Source: Pseudooceanicola nanhaiensis DSM 18065 (lineage in GTDB: Bacteria; Pseudomonadota; Alphaproteobacteria; Rhodobacterales; Rhodobacteraceae). Taken from it: a stretch of 64,000 nt of DNA. Each line of letters begins with the position of its first letter. Position 1 is the stretch's first letter. Below the pieces are notes generated by a model. That model made no database searches, had not been told where the DNA came from, and saw only the letters and a program-made list of their open reading frames with translations. A program made the position numbers and the translations under genes. Below, piece after piece: positions 28,837 through 37,067 of this stretch. Location of the stretch: the NCBI RefSeq assembly GCF_000688295.1, contig NZ_JHZF01000013.1, positions 1,116,001 through 1,180,000 on the forward strand, in the 5' to 3' direction.

Positions 28837-30395
28837 CCGACCGCGTCGAGGAGACCTGGACGGTCAGCAAGAAGCAGCTCGACAGCCGGCGTGGCGTGAT
28901 CGCGGCGCAGCATTTCGAGGCCGCCGAGGCGGGCGCGAAGGTGCTCGAAAACGGCGGCAACGCGATGGATGCCGCCGTCGTCGCGGCACTCGTGCTGTCT
29001 GTCGTGGAACCCTGGCTCAGCGGGATCGGCGGCGGCGGGCTGCTTCTCTGGGCGCCGGGCGATGGCGGCGGCATCGACACGCTCGACTTCAACGTGCGGG
29101 CCAGCCGCAACATGGACCGGTCGCAATACCCCTTGGCGGGAGGGCGAGACGGAGACTGGTTCGACTGGCCCTCGGTCGAGGGCGACCGCAACCTGATCGG
29201 CTATCCCTCGATCTGCGTGCCCGGCGCCATCGCTGGCTTCGCCGCGGCGCTCGAGAAACACGGCACCATCTCGTGGGAGGAGGCGCTGGCCCCCGCCATC
29301 GAGATCGCCGAACGGGGCATGCGGATCGACTGGTTCACGTCGCTCTGCCTCGCCGTGGATGCGCAGGGGCTGGCGCGGTTCCCGGAATCGGCGAAGCTCT
29401 TCCTCGACAACGGCCGCCCGCGCCGGGTGCCGAATGGCAAGCAGGTCGACTACCTTCCGATGGCGGCCAAGGCCGCGACGCTGCGGCGGCTGGCGTCCGC
29501 GGGCGCGCGGGATTTCTACGAGGGCGAGGTGGCGCGTCGCCTGGTCGAGGACCTGCAGGATGGCGGCTCGGTCATCGACGCCCAGGATCTTGCCGGCTTC
29601 CAGCCCCGCTGGGCCGAGGCCCGCACCGGGCAATACCGCGACACCGAGGTGTCCGTGGTTCCGGGCCTATGCGGCGGGCCCAGCCTGCTCGAGACCCTGT
29701 CGCGGATCGAGGCGGAGCTGACCCCCGATGCGTCCGAAGCCGAGGCTGCGGCGGTTTATGCCAATGCCATCCGAAACACCTACGAGGGCCGGCTGAAGAC
29801 CATGGGGCACGCCGGCGCGCATGGAGACTGCACCAGCCATATCTCGGTCGTGGATGCGCAGGGTAACATGGTGGCGCTGACCAACACGCTGCTGTCGCGC
29901 TTCGGGTCGAAGGTCACGCTGCCCGGCAGCGGTATCCTCATGAACAACGGTATGATGTGGTTTGATCCGCGGGAGGGCGTGCCCAACGGGATCGCGCCGG
30001 CCGCCCGGCCGCTGGCCAACATGAGCCCGGCGATCCTCAGCCGCGAAGGCCGCCCTGCCATGGCCATCGGTGCGGCGGGCGGACGGCAGATCTTTCCGTG
30101 CATTGCCCAGCTCATCAGCTACGTGCTGGACCGCGGCATGTCGCTGGAGGAGGCGTTCCATGCCCCGCGCATCGACGGTTCGGGCCCCACGATCGTGGTC
30201 GACCAGGCCGCCGCGCCGGACGTGGCGGCGGCGGTCAGCCGGAGCTACCCGGTCGAGATCCGCGCGAATTCCCTGCACCCGGTCCTCTTCGCCATCCCGT
30301 CCGCCGTCGCGCGTCGGGACGGGCTGAATTCCGGCATGGCGCACCCGGTGAACCCTTGGACCGCCTGCGCCGCGGAAGGGGGACGCCATGGCTGA
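28821..30395 (+). CDS. gamma-glutamyltransferase family protein, no signal peptide
   Basis: Ntn-hydrolase of the GGT family, 524 residues. N-terminal features RRGVIAAQHFEAAEAGAKVL and GGNAMDAAVVAAL are typical, as is SGIGGGG. The predicted autoprocessing and catalytic threonine is Thr338 in CTSHISVVD, equivalent to the TTHYSVVD of E. coli GGT; the later GSGILMNNGM and AAGGRQIFP segments complete the small subunit. E. coli GGT is periplasmic, but this protein starts with an acidic, non-hydrophobic N-terminus, so cytoplasmic action is expected. It overlaps the deacetylase by 16 bases and the next ATPase gene by 8. It may hydrolyse a gamma-glutamyl or related amide after uptake. Confidence 0.88.
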   Translation: MDQDVTDRVEETWTVSKKQLDSRRGVIAAQHFEAAEAGAKVLENGGNAMDAAVVAALVLSVVEPWLSGIGGGGLLLWAPGDGGGIDTLDFNVRASRNMDRSQYPLAGGRDGDWFDWPSVEGDRNLIGYPSICVPGAIAGFAAALEKHGTISWEEALAPAIEIAERGMRIDWFTSLCLAVDAQGLARFPESAKLFLDNGRPRRVPNGKQVDYLPMAAKAATLRRLASAGARDFYEGEVARRLVEDLQDGGSVIDAQDLAGFQPRWAEARTGQYRDTEVSVVPGLCGGPSLLETLSRIEAELTPDASEAEAAAVYANAIRNTYEGRLKTMGHAGAHGDCTSHISVVDAQGNMVALTNTLLSRFGSKVTLPGSGILMNNGMMWFDPREGVPNGIAPAARPLANMSPAILSREGRPAMAIGAAGGRQIFPCIAQLISYVLDRGMSLEEAFHAPRIDGSGPTIVVDQAAAPDVAAAVSRSYPVEIRANSLHPVLFAIPSAVARRDGLNSGMAHPVNPWTACAAEGGRHG

Positions 30396-31368
30396 GGCAA
30401 AGACGCTCGACATCCGGAACCTCAGCATCGGGGTCGGCGAACATTCCGTGGTGGACGGCGTCGACTTCTCTATCGGGCAGCGCGAGATCGTGGCCCTCGT
30501 CGGTGAAAGCGGATCGGGCAAGAGCCTGACCGCGCTGTCGATCATGGGCCTGCTCTCGGGCTCGGTCCGCCAGACCGACGGGACCGCGACGCTCGAGGGG
30601 GAGCAGCTGGACCTCGGGAACGACACCGCGATGCAGAAGCTGCGCGGCACGTCGTTGTCGATGATCTTTCAGGAGCCCGTCGCCTCGCTCAACCCGCTGC
30701 TGAGCGTGGGGGCACAGGTGGCCGAGAGCCTGATCGTGCATGGCCGGGCGACGAAGGCCGATGCCTGGGACCGCGCGGTCGGGATGCTGCGCGACGTCGG
30801 CATTCCCGCGCCCGAACAGCGGGCCCGGCAATTGCCCTCGGAGTTGTCGGGCGGCATGTGCCAGCGCGTGATGATCGCCTCGGCCCTGATCGCGGAACCG
30901 CGGCTGCTGATCGCGGACGAACCCACCACCGCGCTCGACGTGACGATCCAGGCGCAGATCCTGCACCTGATGCGGCGACTGCGGGACGAGACGGACACCT
31001 CCGTCCTCATCATCACCCACGACATGGGTGTCGTCGCCTCGGTCGCGGACCGGGTCTGCGTGATGTACGGCGGCCGGATCGTCGAACAGGCCGAGGTGCA
31101 CGAGCTTTTCGCGGCGCCCCGGCATCCCTACACGAAGCTCCTGCTGGCGACGATCCCGCGCATGGACGGGGCGCGGAAGACCGAGCTCTTCTCGATCAGC
31201 GGCATGGTCCCGGACGTTTCGGCCTGGCCCGAAGGGTGCCGCTTCCGCACCCGCTGCCCGCTGGCCACGGATCACTGCGCCAGCCGACCCCCTCTGGAAC
31301 CGGTCGGCGAGGGCAACGATCACGTCACCGCCTGCTGGCATTCCGACAAGGTGGAGGGTCTGGCATGA
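30388..31368 (+). CDS. peptide-type ABC transporter ATPase (DppD family)
   Basis: ATPase subunit of 326 residues with Walker A GESGSGKS, signature LSGGMCQR (Gln replaced by Met-Cys in the usual GGQRQR position), Walker B LLIADEPTTAL, and the C-terminal oligopeptide-transporter extension containing the cysteine-rich FRTRCPLATDHC segment that in this family may hold an iron-sulfur cluster. It overlaps the GGT gene by 8 bases and the DppF-like gene by 4. It powers the permease pair encoded upstream. Confidence 0.93.
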   Translation: MAEAKTLDIRNLSIGVGEHSVVDGVDFSIGQREIVALVGESGSGKSLTALSIMGLLSGSVRQTDGTATLEGEQLDLGNDTAMQKLRGTSLSMIFQEPVASLNPLLSVGAQVAESLIVHGRATKADAWDRAVGMLRDVGIPAPEQRARQLPSELSGGMCQRVMIASALIAEPRLLIADEPTTALDVTIQAQILHLMRRLRDETDTSVLIITHDMGVVASVADRVCVMYGGRIVEQAEVHELFAAPRHPYTKLLLATIPRMDGARKTELFSISGMVPDVSAWPEGCRFRTRCPLATDHCASRPPLEPVGEGNDHVTACWHSDKVEGLA

Positions 31369-32375
31369 GTGAACCGCTTCTTTCGGTGAAGGGCCTCAAG
31401 GTCCATTTCCCGGTCGCCACCGGAAAGCTCTTCGGCGAGAAGCCGGTCGTCCGCGCGGTCGACGGGGTCGATTTCACCCTCAACAAGGGCGAGACGCTGG
31501 GCATCGTCGGCGAATCCGGCTGCGGCAAGTCCACCACCGGCAATGCGATCCTCGGGCTCGCGCCAGTGACCGAGGGCGCGATCCATTTCGACGGCCGCAA
31601 CGTCGCCGCGCTGACGGGGCGGGAACGCCAGGCGCTCTGGCGCGACCTGCAGGTCGTGTTCCAGGACCCGGTCTCGGCCCTCGACCCCAAGCGCACCATC
31701 GGCCAGTCCATCGCCGAGCCGCTGGCGATCCACGGCGTCGGCAAGGCGGATCGGCGCGCGCGGGTCGACGAGTTGATGGAGCTCGTCGGGCTACGCGCCG
31801 GCCAGCGCGACCGTTACCCGAACGAGTTGTCGGGAGGCCAGCGTCAGCGCGTGGTGATCGCCCGCGCGCTGGCGCTGGAACCGCGTGTGGTGATCTGCGA
31901 CGAGGCGGTCTCGGCGCTCGACGTGTCCATCCAGAGCCAGGTGCTCAACCTGCTGCTGCGGCTGCAACGGGACCTCGGACTGTCGTACCTCTTCATCAGC
32001 CACGACCTGAGCGTGGTCCGCCACATCGCCGACCGGATCGCGGTGATGTACCTCGGCACGGTGGTTGAAGAGGCGCCGACCGACGCGCTTTTCGCCCGCC
32101 CGCTGCACCCCTATACCGAGGCGCTGCTGAGCGCGGTGCCGATCCCCGATCCGCGCGCCGAACGGGCCAAGACCGCGCGGCCGCTGCAGGGCGATGTGCC
32201 GAACCCGATGGAGATGCCGCCCGGATGCCCCTTCGTCGCCCGCTGCCCGCTGCGCGAGGCAGGCTGTGACGTGATCCGCCCCGCGCCGGTCGAGGTGGCG
32301 CCCGGTCACCGGCTGGCCTGTCACGTCAGGGAACGCGAAATCACGGGCGCCTCGGCGCTCGACACGACAGGATAG
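31365..32375 (+). CDS. peptide-type ABC transporter ATPase (DppF family)
   Basis: Second ATPase subunit, 336 residues, with Walker A GESGCGKS, signature LSGGQRQR and Walker B VICDEAVSALD. The C-terminal extension has CPFVARCPLREAGC, the cysteine-rich segment of the family. ATG at 31365 overlaps the DppD stop. In this operon the ATPases are separate, unlike the fused form in the neighbouring operon at 13499-15121, so the two systems are not recent duplicates of each other. Confidence 0.93.
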   Translation: MSEPLLSVKGLKVHFPVATGKLFGEKPVVRAVDGVDFTLNKGETLGIVGESGCGKSTTGNAILGLAPVTEGAIHFDGRNVAALTGRERQALWRDLQVVFQDPVSALDPKRTIGQSIAEPLAIHGVGKADRRARVDELMELVGLRAGQRDRYPNELSGGQRQRVVIARALALEPRVVICDEAVSALDVSIQSQVLNLLLRLQRDLGLSYLFISHDLSVVRHIADRIAVMYLGTVVEEAPTDALFARPLHPYTEALLSAVPIPDPRAERAKTARPLQGDVPNPMEMPPGCPFVARCPLREAGCDVIRPAPVEVAPGHRLACHVREREITGASALDTTG

Positions 32376-32414
32376 GCGGCAGTCCCGCCGCCCGGAACAG
32401 AAGGACCCGACCAA

Positions 32415-33578
32415 ATGAGTGTCATTCCCCGGATCGAGACTTTCGCCGACGAGCTCACCGAGATCCGTCACGACCTGCACGCGCACCCGGAGCTGGGCTT
32501 CGAGGAAACCCGCACCGCAGGCATCGTGGCGGAGAAGCTGCGCGCCTACGGCCTGGACGAGGTGCACGAGGGCATCGGCGGCACCGGCGTCGTCGGGGTG
32601 CTGAGGGGCAATGGCGGCGGCAACCGCTGCATCGGACTGCGCGCCGACATGGACGCGCTGCCGATCACCGAGGCGTCGGGCGTGGCCTACGCCTCGACCA
32701 ACGAGGGCAAGATGCACGCCTGCGGCCATGACGGGCACACCACCATGTTGCTCGGCGCGGCCCGCTATCTGGCCGAGACGCGCAATTTCGACGGCACCGT
32801 GATCTTCATCTTCCAGCCGGCCGAGGAAGGTCTGGGTGGTGCGCGCCGGATGATCTCCGAGGGGCTGTTCGAGCGGTTCCCCTGTGACGAGCTTTACGGC
32901 ATGCACAACGATCCGAACGCGGATCCCGGCGTCGTCAGCATCGCCCCCGGTCCGGCGATGGCCGGGGCGAGCTTCTTCGACATCACCATCAAGGGCACCG
33001 GCAGCCACGCGGCGATGCCGCACCAGTCGCGCGATCCGATCGTGATCGGCGCCCAGCTGGTCCAGCAGCTCCAGACAGTTGTCAGCCGCAACACGCCGCC
33101 GCTGAAGCCGGTGGTGCTCTCGATCACGACGTTCAACGCGGGCTCGGCCTACAACGTGGTGCCGGACCGAACGGTGATCACCGGCACCATCCGCTATTTC
33201 CACGACGACGTCATAACGATGGCCGAGGCCCGCATGCGCGCGCTCTGCGCAGGCGTCGCGGCGGGCTTCGGAGTCGAGATCGACGTCGACCTGCGCAACG
33301 TTTTCGACGTGCTGCAGAACGACCAGGACCTGTCGGAAGCCTATATCGAAGCGGCAGGCGATATCGTCGGTGCCGAAAACACCACGCTCGACGCCGATCC
33401 TGCCACCGGATCCGAGGATTTCGCCGACATGCTCAAGGTCGTGCCAGGCGCCTATTGCCGCGTGGGCCACGCCGGAAACGTGCCGCTTCACAACCCGGGC
33501 TTCGTCCTCGATGACGCCATCCTGCCGGTGGGGGCGTCCATCTACGCCCGCATCGTGGAAAAGCGCCTGGAGGACTGA
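32415..33578 (+). CDS. M20D family amidohydrolase (hippurate/N-acyl amino acid hydrolase-like)
   Basis: Metal-dependent amidohydrolase of 387 residues. Visible M20D motifs are HDLHAHPELGFEE, GLRADMDALPI, HACGHDGHTTMLLGAA (metal Cys/His), QPAEEGLGG (general-base Glu) and MHNDPN. This branch hydrolyses N-acyl amino acids and auxin conjugates. No signal peptide, so it acts in the cytoplasm on imported material. It is separated from the ATPase gene by 39 bases and is the last gene of the operon, followed by a strong hairpin shared with the convergent operon. Together with GGT and the deacetylase-fold enzyme, it makes three amide hydrolases in one operon. Confidence 0.9.
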   Translation: MSVIPRIETFADELTEIRHDLHAHPELGFEETRTAGIVAEKLRAYGLDEVHEGIGGTGVVGVLRGNGGGNRCIGLRADMDALPITEASGVAYASTNEGKMHACGHDGHTTMLLGAARYLAETRNFDGTVIFIFQPAEEGLGGARRMISEGLFERFPCDELYGMHNDPNADPGVVSIAPGPAMAGASFFDITIKGTGSHAAMPHQSRDPIVIGAQLVQQLQTVVSRNTPPLKPVVLSITTFNAGSAYNVVPDRTVITGTIRYFHDDVITMAEARMRALCAGVAAGFGVEIDVDLRNVFDVLQNDQDLSEAYIEAAGDIVGAENTTLDADPATGSEDFADMLKVVPGAYCRVGHAGNVPLHNPGFVLDDAILPVGASIYARIVEKRLED

Positions 33579-33601
33579 CGGTCCTGCTATGGCAAGCAGC
33601 G

Positions 33602-33633
33602 CAGCCATCGGCGGCAATCACCGCCGATGGCTG
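33602..33633. terminator. bidirectional hairpin between convergent operons
   Basis: A perfect 13-bp stem (CAGCCATCGGCGG at 33602-33614 with CCGCCGATGGCTG at 33621-33633) and a 6-base loop lie between the M20D stop and the argE-like stop. It has no clear U-run on either side, but the position suggests it ends transcription of both operons, perhaps with Rho. Confidence 0.6.
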
Positions 33634-33741
33634 TATTGTCCGACCTGCGGATGAGTGGACCGGAAAGGGTGATGCAGTCCGGATGTCCGACCGGTTCGGA
33701 AGCGGACCAGTGAAACGCGCGATCCGGCCAGCTGCCTGCGC

Positions 33742-34959
33742 TCAGCCGGCCGTCCCGGCCGGGGTGGCGGCAAGCTCTGCCGCAATACCTTCGAGGAACG
33801 CGACGCAGGCGTCGAGCTGATCGAGCGCCACGAATTCGTTCGGCTTGTGCGCCTGCTCGATCGAGCCCGGCCCGACGATGACCGAGGGAATGCCGCCCGT
33901 CAGCTCGAAGATGCCCCCCTCGGAGCCGTAGGAGACCTTGCCGCCCCAGGCATCGGGCAGCTGCCGGGCGTAGCGGGTGAAGCCGGCGGTGTTGCGCGCC
34001 TCTCCCATGGGCGGGTACGAGAAGATCCGTTCGAAGGCGATGCCTGTCCCGGCGGTCCTGGCGGCCATCTCGGCGCCGACTTCGGTCTCGATCCGCGCCA
34101 GCAGCTCGGCCATGTCGGCTTCCGCGTCCATGCCGGCGATCGAGCGCAGCTCGAAGGTGAAGCTGCAGCTGTCGGGCGTGACGTTGGTCGCGACCCCGCC
34201 CTCGATCATCGTGGCCAGCATCGTCGCGTGCGGCACGGTGAAATCGTGGTCGAATGGGCCCTCGCTCTCGTAGCGCTTGCCACGCTCCGAGATCATGGTG
34301 ATGGCGCGGGAGGCGTATTCGACGGCGTTGACATGGTCCGGCGCGAAGGAGGAATGCCCCGAGGTGCCGGTGACATGCGCGCGCATGGCGATCTTGCCCT
34401 TCTGCCCCGTCACCAGCTGCATCATCGACGGCTCGCCGATGATGGCGAATTCGGGCGGCACCGGCAGCGCGGCCAGGTGCCGGGCGATCGCCGGCGCGCC
34501 GAGGCAGCCGACCTCTTCGTCGTAGGAGAAGCACAGGTAGACGGGCCGGGCGAGGGTGGTCCGCGCCAGTTGCGGGGCGACCGCCATGACGCAGGCGGCA
34601 AAGCCCTTCATGTCGCAGGCGCCGCGCCCGAAAAGCTTGCCGTCGCGGATCTCGGCGGTGAAGGGATCGCTCAGCCATTCCGGCTCGTCCGCCGGGACCA
34701 CGTCGGTATGGCCCGACCAGACGATGCCCGCGACCCCCTCCGGTCCGAAGGCGGCGACGAGGTTGGCCTTTGCGCCGGCCCTGTCGGGCAGGATCGTGAT
34801 CCGCGCGCCGAGACCCTGGAAATAGGCGGCCATGTGGTCGATCAGGGCGCGGTTGCCGTTGCGCGACACCGTGTCGAAGCCGATCAGGTCCGAGAGATGC
34901 TGCACGGCGCTGACCCGCCGGTCGGAGGCGGCGGGCTGGATCTCGCTCTGCAGGGTCAT
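33742..34959 (-). CDS. argE: acetylornithine deacetylase-like M20 hydrolase (ArgE family)
   Basis: Zinc hydrolase of 405 residues, ArgE/DapE branch of M20, with WSGHTDVVPADEPEW (metal His, catalytic Asp), FGRGACDMKGFAAC (bridging Asp) and SYDEEVGCLGA (general-base Glu). It starts at an ATG (34959) overlapping the TctA stop, in the same minus-strand operon as a TctABC-type carboxylate importer. That context suggests the substrate may be an imported N-acyl amino acid or related carboxylate rather than arginine intermediates. The frame extends upstream to 35265 through the TctA gene and is not used. The symbol is by family only. Confidence 0.8.
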   Translation of the reverse strand: MTLQSEIQPAASDRRVSAVQHLSDLIGFDTVSRNGNRALIDHMAAYFQGLGARITILPDRAGAKANLVAAFGPEGVAGIVWSGHTDVVPADEPEWLSDPFTAEIRDGKLFGRGACDMKGFAACVMAVAPQLARTTLARPVYLCFSYDEEVGCLGAPAIARHLAALPVPPEFAIIGEPSMMQLVTGQKGKIAMRAHVTGTSGHSSFAPDHVNAVEYASRAITMISERGKRYESEGPFDHDFTVPHATMLATMIEGGVATNVTPDSCSFTFELRSIAGMDAEADMAELLARIETEVGAEMAARTAGTGIAFERIFSYPPMGEARNTAGFTRYARQLPDAWGGKVSYGSEGGIFELTGGIPSVIVGPGSIEQAHKPNEFVALDQLDACVAFLEGIAAELAATPAGTAG

Positions 34960-36446
34960 TGGTTCACTCGTCTTTCTGCTATGAATTTCTGGATTTCGCG
35001 GCGCATCGTGATGAACAGGACGAACGCGATGAGCGCGGCAAACACCCATGTGATCGGCGAGGACAGAAGGACCGCCGGCTCCCCGCGCGAGATGGCCAGC
35101 GCGCGGCGCAGGTTCTCTTCGAGCATCGGGCCGAGGATGAAGGCGATGAGGAAGGGCGCGGCCGGGATGTTCAGCAGGAACATGGCGAAGCCCACGACGC
35201 CCATGACCAGCAGGACCGCCACGTCGAAGGGGCTCGAGGCGATCGAATAGATCCCGAAGATGCACAGCAGCAGCACCAGCGGCGTCAGCAGGGTTTGCGG
35301 GATGAGCGAGACCTTGGCGAACATGCGCATGGTGATCTTGCCGGCGAAGAACAGCAGCACCGACGAGACCAGCATGCCGATCAGCAGCATGTAGACCTCG
35401 TGGATGTTGGTCTGGAACAGCAGCGGTCCGGGCGTGAGGCCCTGGATCATGAAAGCACCGAGCATCACCCCGGTGATCACGTCGCCGGGCACGCCAAGCG
35501 CCAGAAGCGGGATCATCGTCGCGCCGCAGGCCCCGTTGTTGGCCGATTCCGACGCGGCGATGCCCTCGAGCTCGCCCTTGCCGAAATTGGCGCCGTTCTT
35601 CGAACTGCGCTGCGCCTCGCCGTAGGAGAAGAACGCCGCCGAGGACGGGCCGATGCCGGGAATGGCGCCCAGCACCGACCCGATCACCGACCCCTTGAGG
35701 ATGGTCTTCAGCGATCCCATGAATTCCGCGCGCGTCACGTGCTGCGCGCCCAGCTTGGCAGCTTCTTCCTTCTTGGCGGCGCGCATCACCACCAGCTTGA
35801 TCAGCTCGGGCAGGGCGAAAAGGCCGATCAGCACCGGCGCGATCGACAGGCCGGCCTGCATGTCGGGGGTGAAGGCGAAGCGGAACGAGCCGTACATGTC
35901 CTCGCCCACGGTCGCCAGCAGCAGGCCGAGGGCCGCCGAGACCAGCCCCATCAGCAGCGAGCTGCCGGAGACGCCGGCCACGGTGGTCAGCGCGAAGAGC
36001 ATCAGCATGAAGAATTCGGGCGGGCCGATGTGCAGCGCCAGCACCGCGAGCGGGGCGGCGAAGAAGATCAGCGACAGGTTCGAGATGAAATCGCCCGTGA
36101 CCGAGGAATAGAGCGCCATGTTCAGCGCCTTGCCGGCCTTGCCCTGCTGCGCCAGCGGGTAGCCGTCGAGCGCGGTGCAGGCGGCCGAGGCGGTGCCCGG
36201 CGTCTTGATCAGGATCGCGGAGACCGAGCCGCCATAGGTCGAGCCCTTGTAGAGCGCGACAAGCAGTAGGATCGAGGGCACCGGATCCATGTAGAAGGTG
36301 AAGGGCAGCGCGAGGGTGACGGCCATGGTGCCGGTCATGCCGGGGATGGCCCCGACGATGACACCGCCCCAGATGCCCGCGATCATGATCAGCAGGTTCT
36401 GCAGGGTCGCCACGGCGACCAGCGCGGAGAGGATTTCATTGAGCAT
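34956..36446 (-). CDS. tctA: tripartite tricarboxylate transporter permease, large subunit (TctA family)
   Basis: Integral membrane protein of 496 residues with about 12 hydrophobic segments and the TctA signatures GAIPGMTGTMAVTLALPFTF near the start and GAIPGIGPSSAAFFSYGEAQ in the middle. With TctB and the TctC binding protein it imports a carboxylate. It lies 12 bases downstream of tctB and overlaps the ArgE-like gene by 4 bases. The transported acid is unknown; TTT systems carry citrate, tartrate, aromatic acids and others. Confidence 0.94.
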   Translation of the reverse strand: MLNEILSALVAVATLQNLLIMIAGIWGGVIVGAIPGMTGTMAVTLALPFTFYMDPVPSILLLVALYKGSTYGGSVSAILIKTPGTASAACTALDGYPLAQQGKAGKALNMALYSSVTGDFISNLSLIFFAAPLAVLALHIGPPEFFMLMLFALTTVAGVSGSSLLMGLVSAALGLLLATVGEDMYGSFRFAFTPDMQAGLSIAPVLIGLFALPELIKLVVMRAAKKEEAAKLGAQHVTRAEFMGSLKTILKGSVIGSVLGAIPGIGPSSAAFFSYGEAQRSSKNGANFGKGELEGIAASESANNGACGATMIPLLALGVPGDVITGVMLGAFMIQGLTPGPLLFQTNIHEVYMLLIGMLVSSVLLFFAGKITMRMFAKVSLIPQTLLTPLVLLLCIFGIYSIASSPFDVAVLLVMGVVGFAMFLLNIPAAPFLIAFILGPMLEENLRRALAISRGEPAVLLSSPITWVFAALIAFVLFITMRREIQKFIAERRVNQ

Positions 36447-36458
36447 GGGACTCTCCGA

Positions 36459-36953
36459 TCAGAAGCCGAAGGGCTTCGTCAGCACGCCCTTGGGAAACTG
36501 CGTGCCGAGCGCGGAACTGAAAAAGAGCTGCAGCAGGATCGGCGCGCCGAAGGCGAGCAGGGCGATCCAGATGCGGTGGCCGCGCTCGCCGGTCATCAGA
36601 ACGATGCAGAGCGTGAGCAGCATCGTGGAGACGAGGAAGCCAAGCACCGGGATGGCCGCCAGAAACAGCACGAAGGCCAGCATCAGCCCGGCGAAGCGGC
36701 CGGCCATGCGGGCGCGGCTGCTGCCATCGGTCTCGAGCGGCGCCTCATCGGCCCGGGGCCGGAAGACCGCGAAGAGCAGCGCCAGCACACCAAGGGCGAT
36801 GCCCGCCAGCGAGACTGTGCGCGGCCACATGTCCGGCGGCGGGGCGAAGCCGGGGATGAAGGCCGGGCGCGGCACGAAGGCCGGGACAAGGATGAAGGCG
36901 GTCAGTGCGAAGAAGCCGACAATGATCAGCCCCCGCAGGACGGGTTTGGGCAT
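36459..36953 (-). CDS. tctB: tripartite tricarboxylate transporter small membrane subunit (TctB family)
   Basis: A 164-residue protein with about four hydrophobic segments, matching the size and layout of TctB. The ATG at 36953 (MPKPVLRG, running straight into the first membrane helix) is the expected start; the open frame to 37067 would run through the two hairpins after tctC and is rejected. It sits between tctC and tctA in the minus-strand operon. TctB sequences are poorly conserved, so the assignment rests mainly on context. Confidence 0.88.
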   Translation of the reverse strand: MPKPVLRGLIIVGFFALTAFILVPAFVPRPAFIPGFAPPPDMWPRTVSLAGIALGVLALLFAVFRPRADEAPLETDGSSRARMAGRFAGLMLAFVLFLAAIPVLGFLVSTMLLTLCIVLMTGERGHRIWIALLAFGAPILLQLFFSSALGTQFPKGVLTKPFGF

Positions 36954-36999
36954 TCGACACTCCGGGACAGGGGGCACGGTGGGCGCGGGGCGGGTCGGT

Positions 37000-37062
37000 G
37001 GCGCGGCCCTCTGGGGCCGCGCCGATCCGCTGTCAGGTCGTCCGGGCCGCGGCGCGGCCCGG
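37000..37062 (-). other. two perfect stem-loops after the tctC gene
   Basis: Two GC hairpins are packed between the tctC stop (37068) and the tctB start (36953). One has a 9-bp stem (37042-37050 with 37054-37062) and a 3-base loop, and the other a 10-bp stem (37000-37009 with 37014-37023) and a 4-base loop. They have no U-run and are the third and fourth examples here of hairpins directly behind binding-protein genes. Confidence 0.6.
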
Positions 37063-37067
37063 GGCAA

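Noticed and set aside
33602-33633. Small RNA gene at the perfect hairpin between convergent operons
   Set aside because: There is no promoter-like sequence on either side. Its position fits a shared terminator better.
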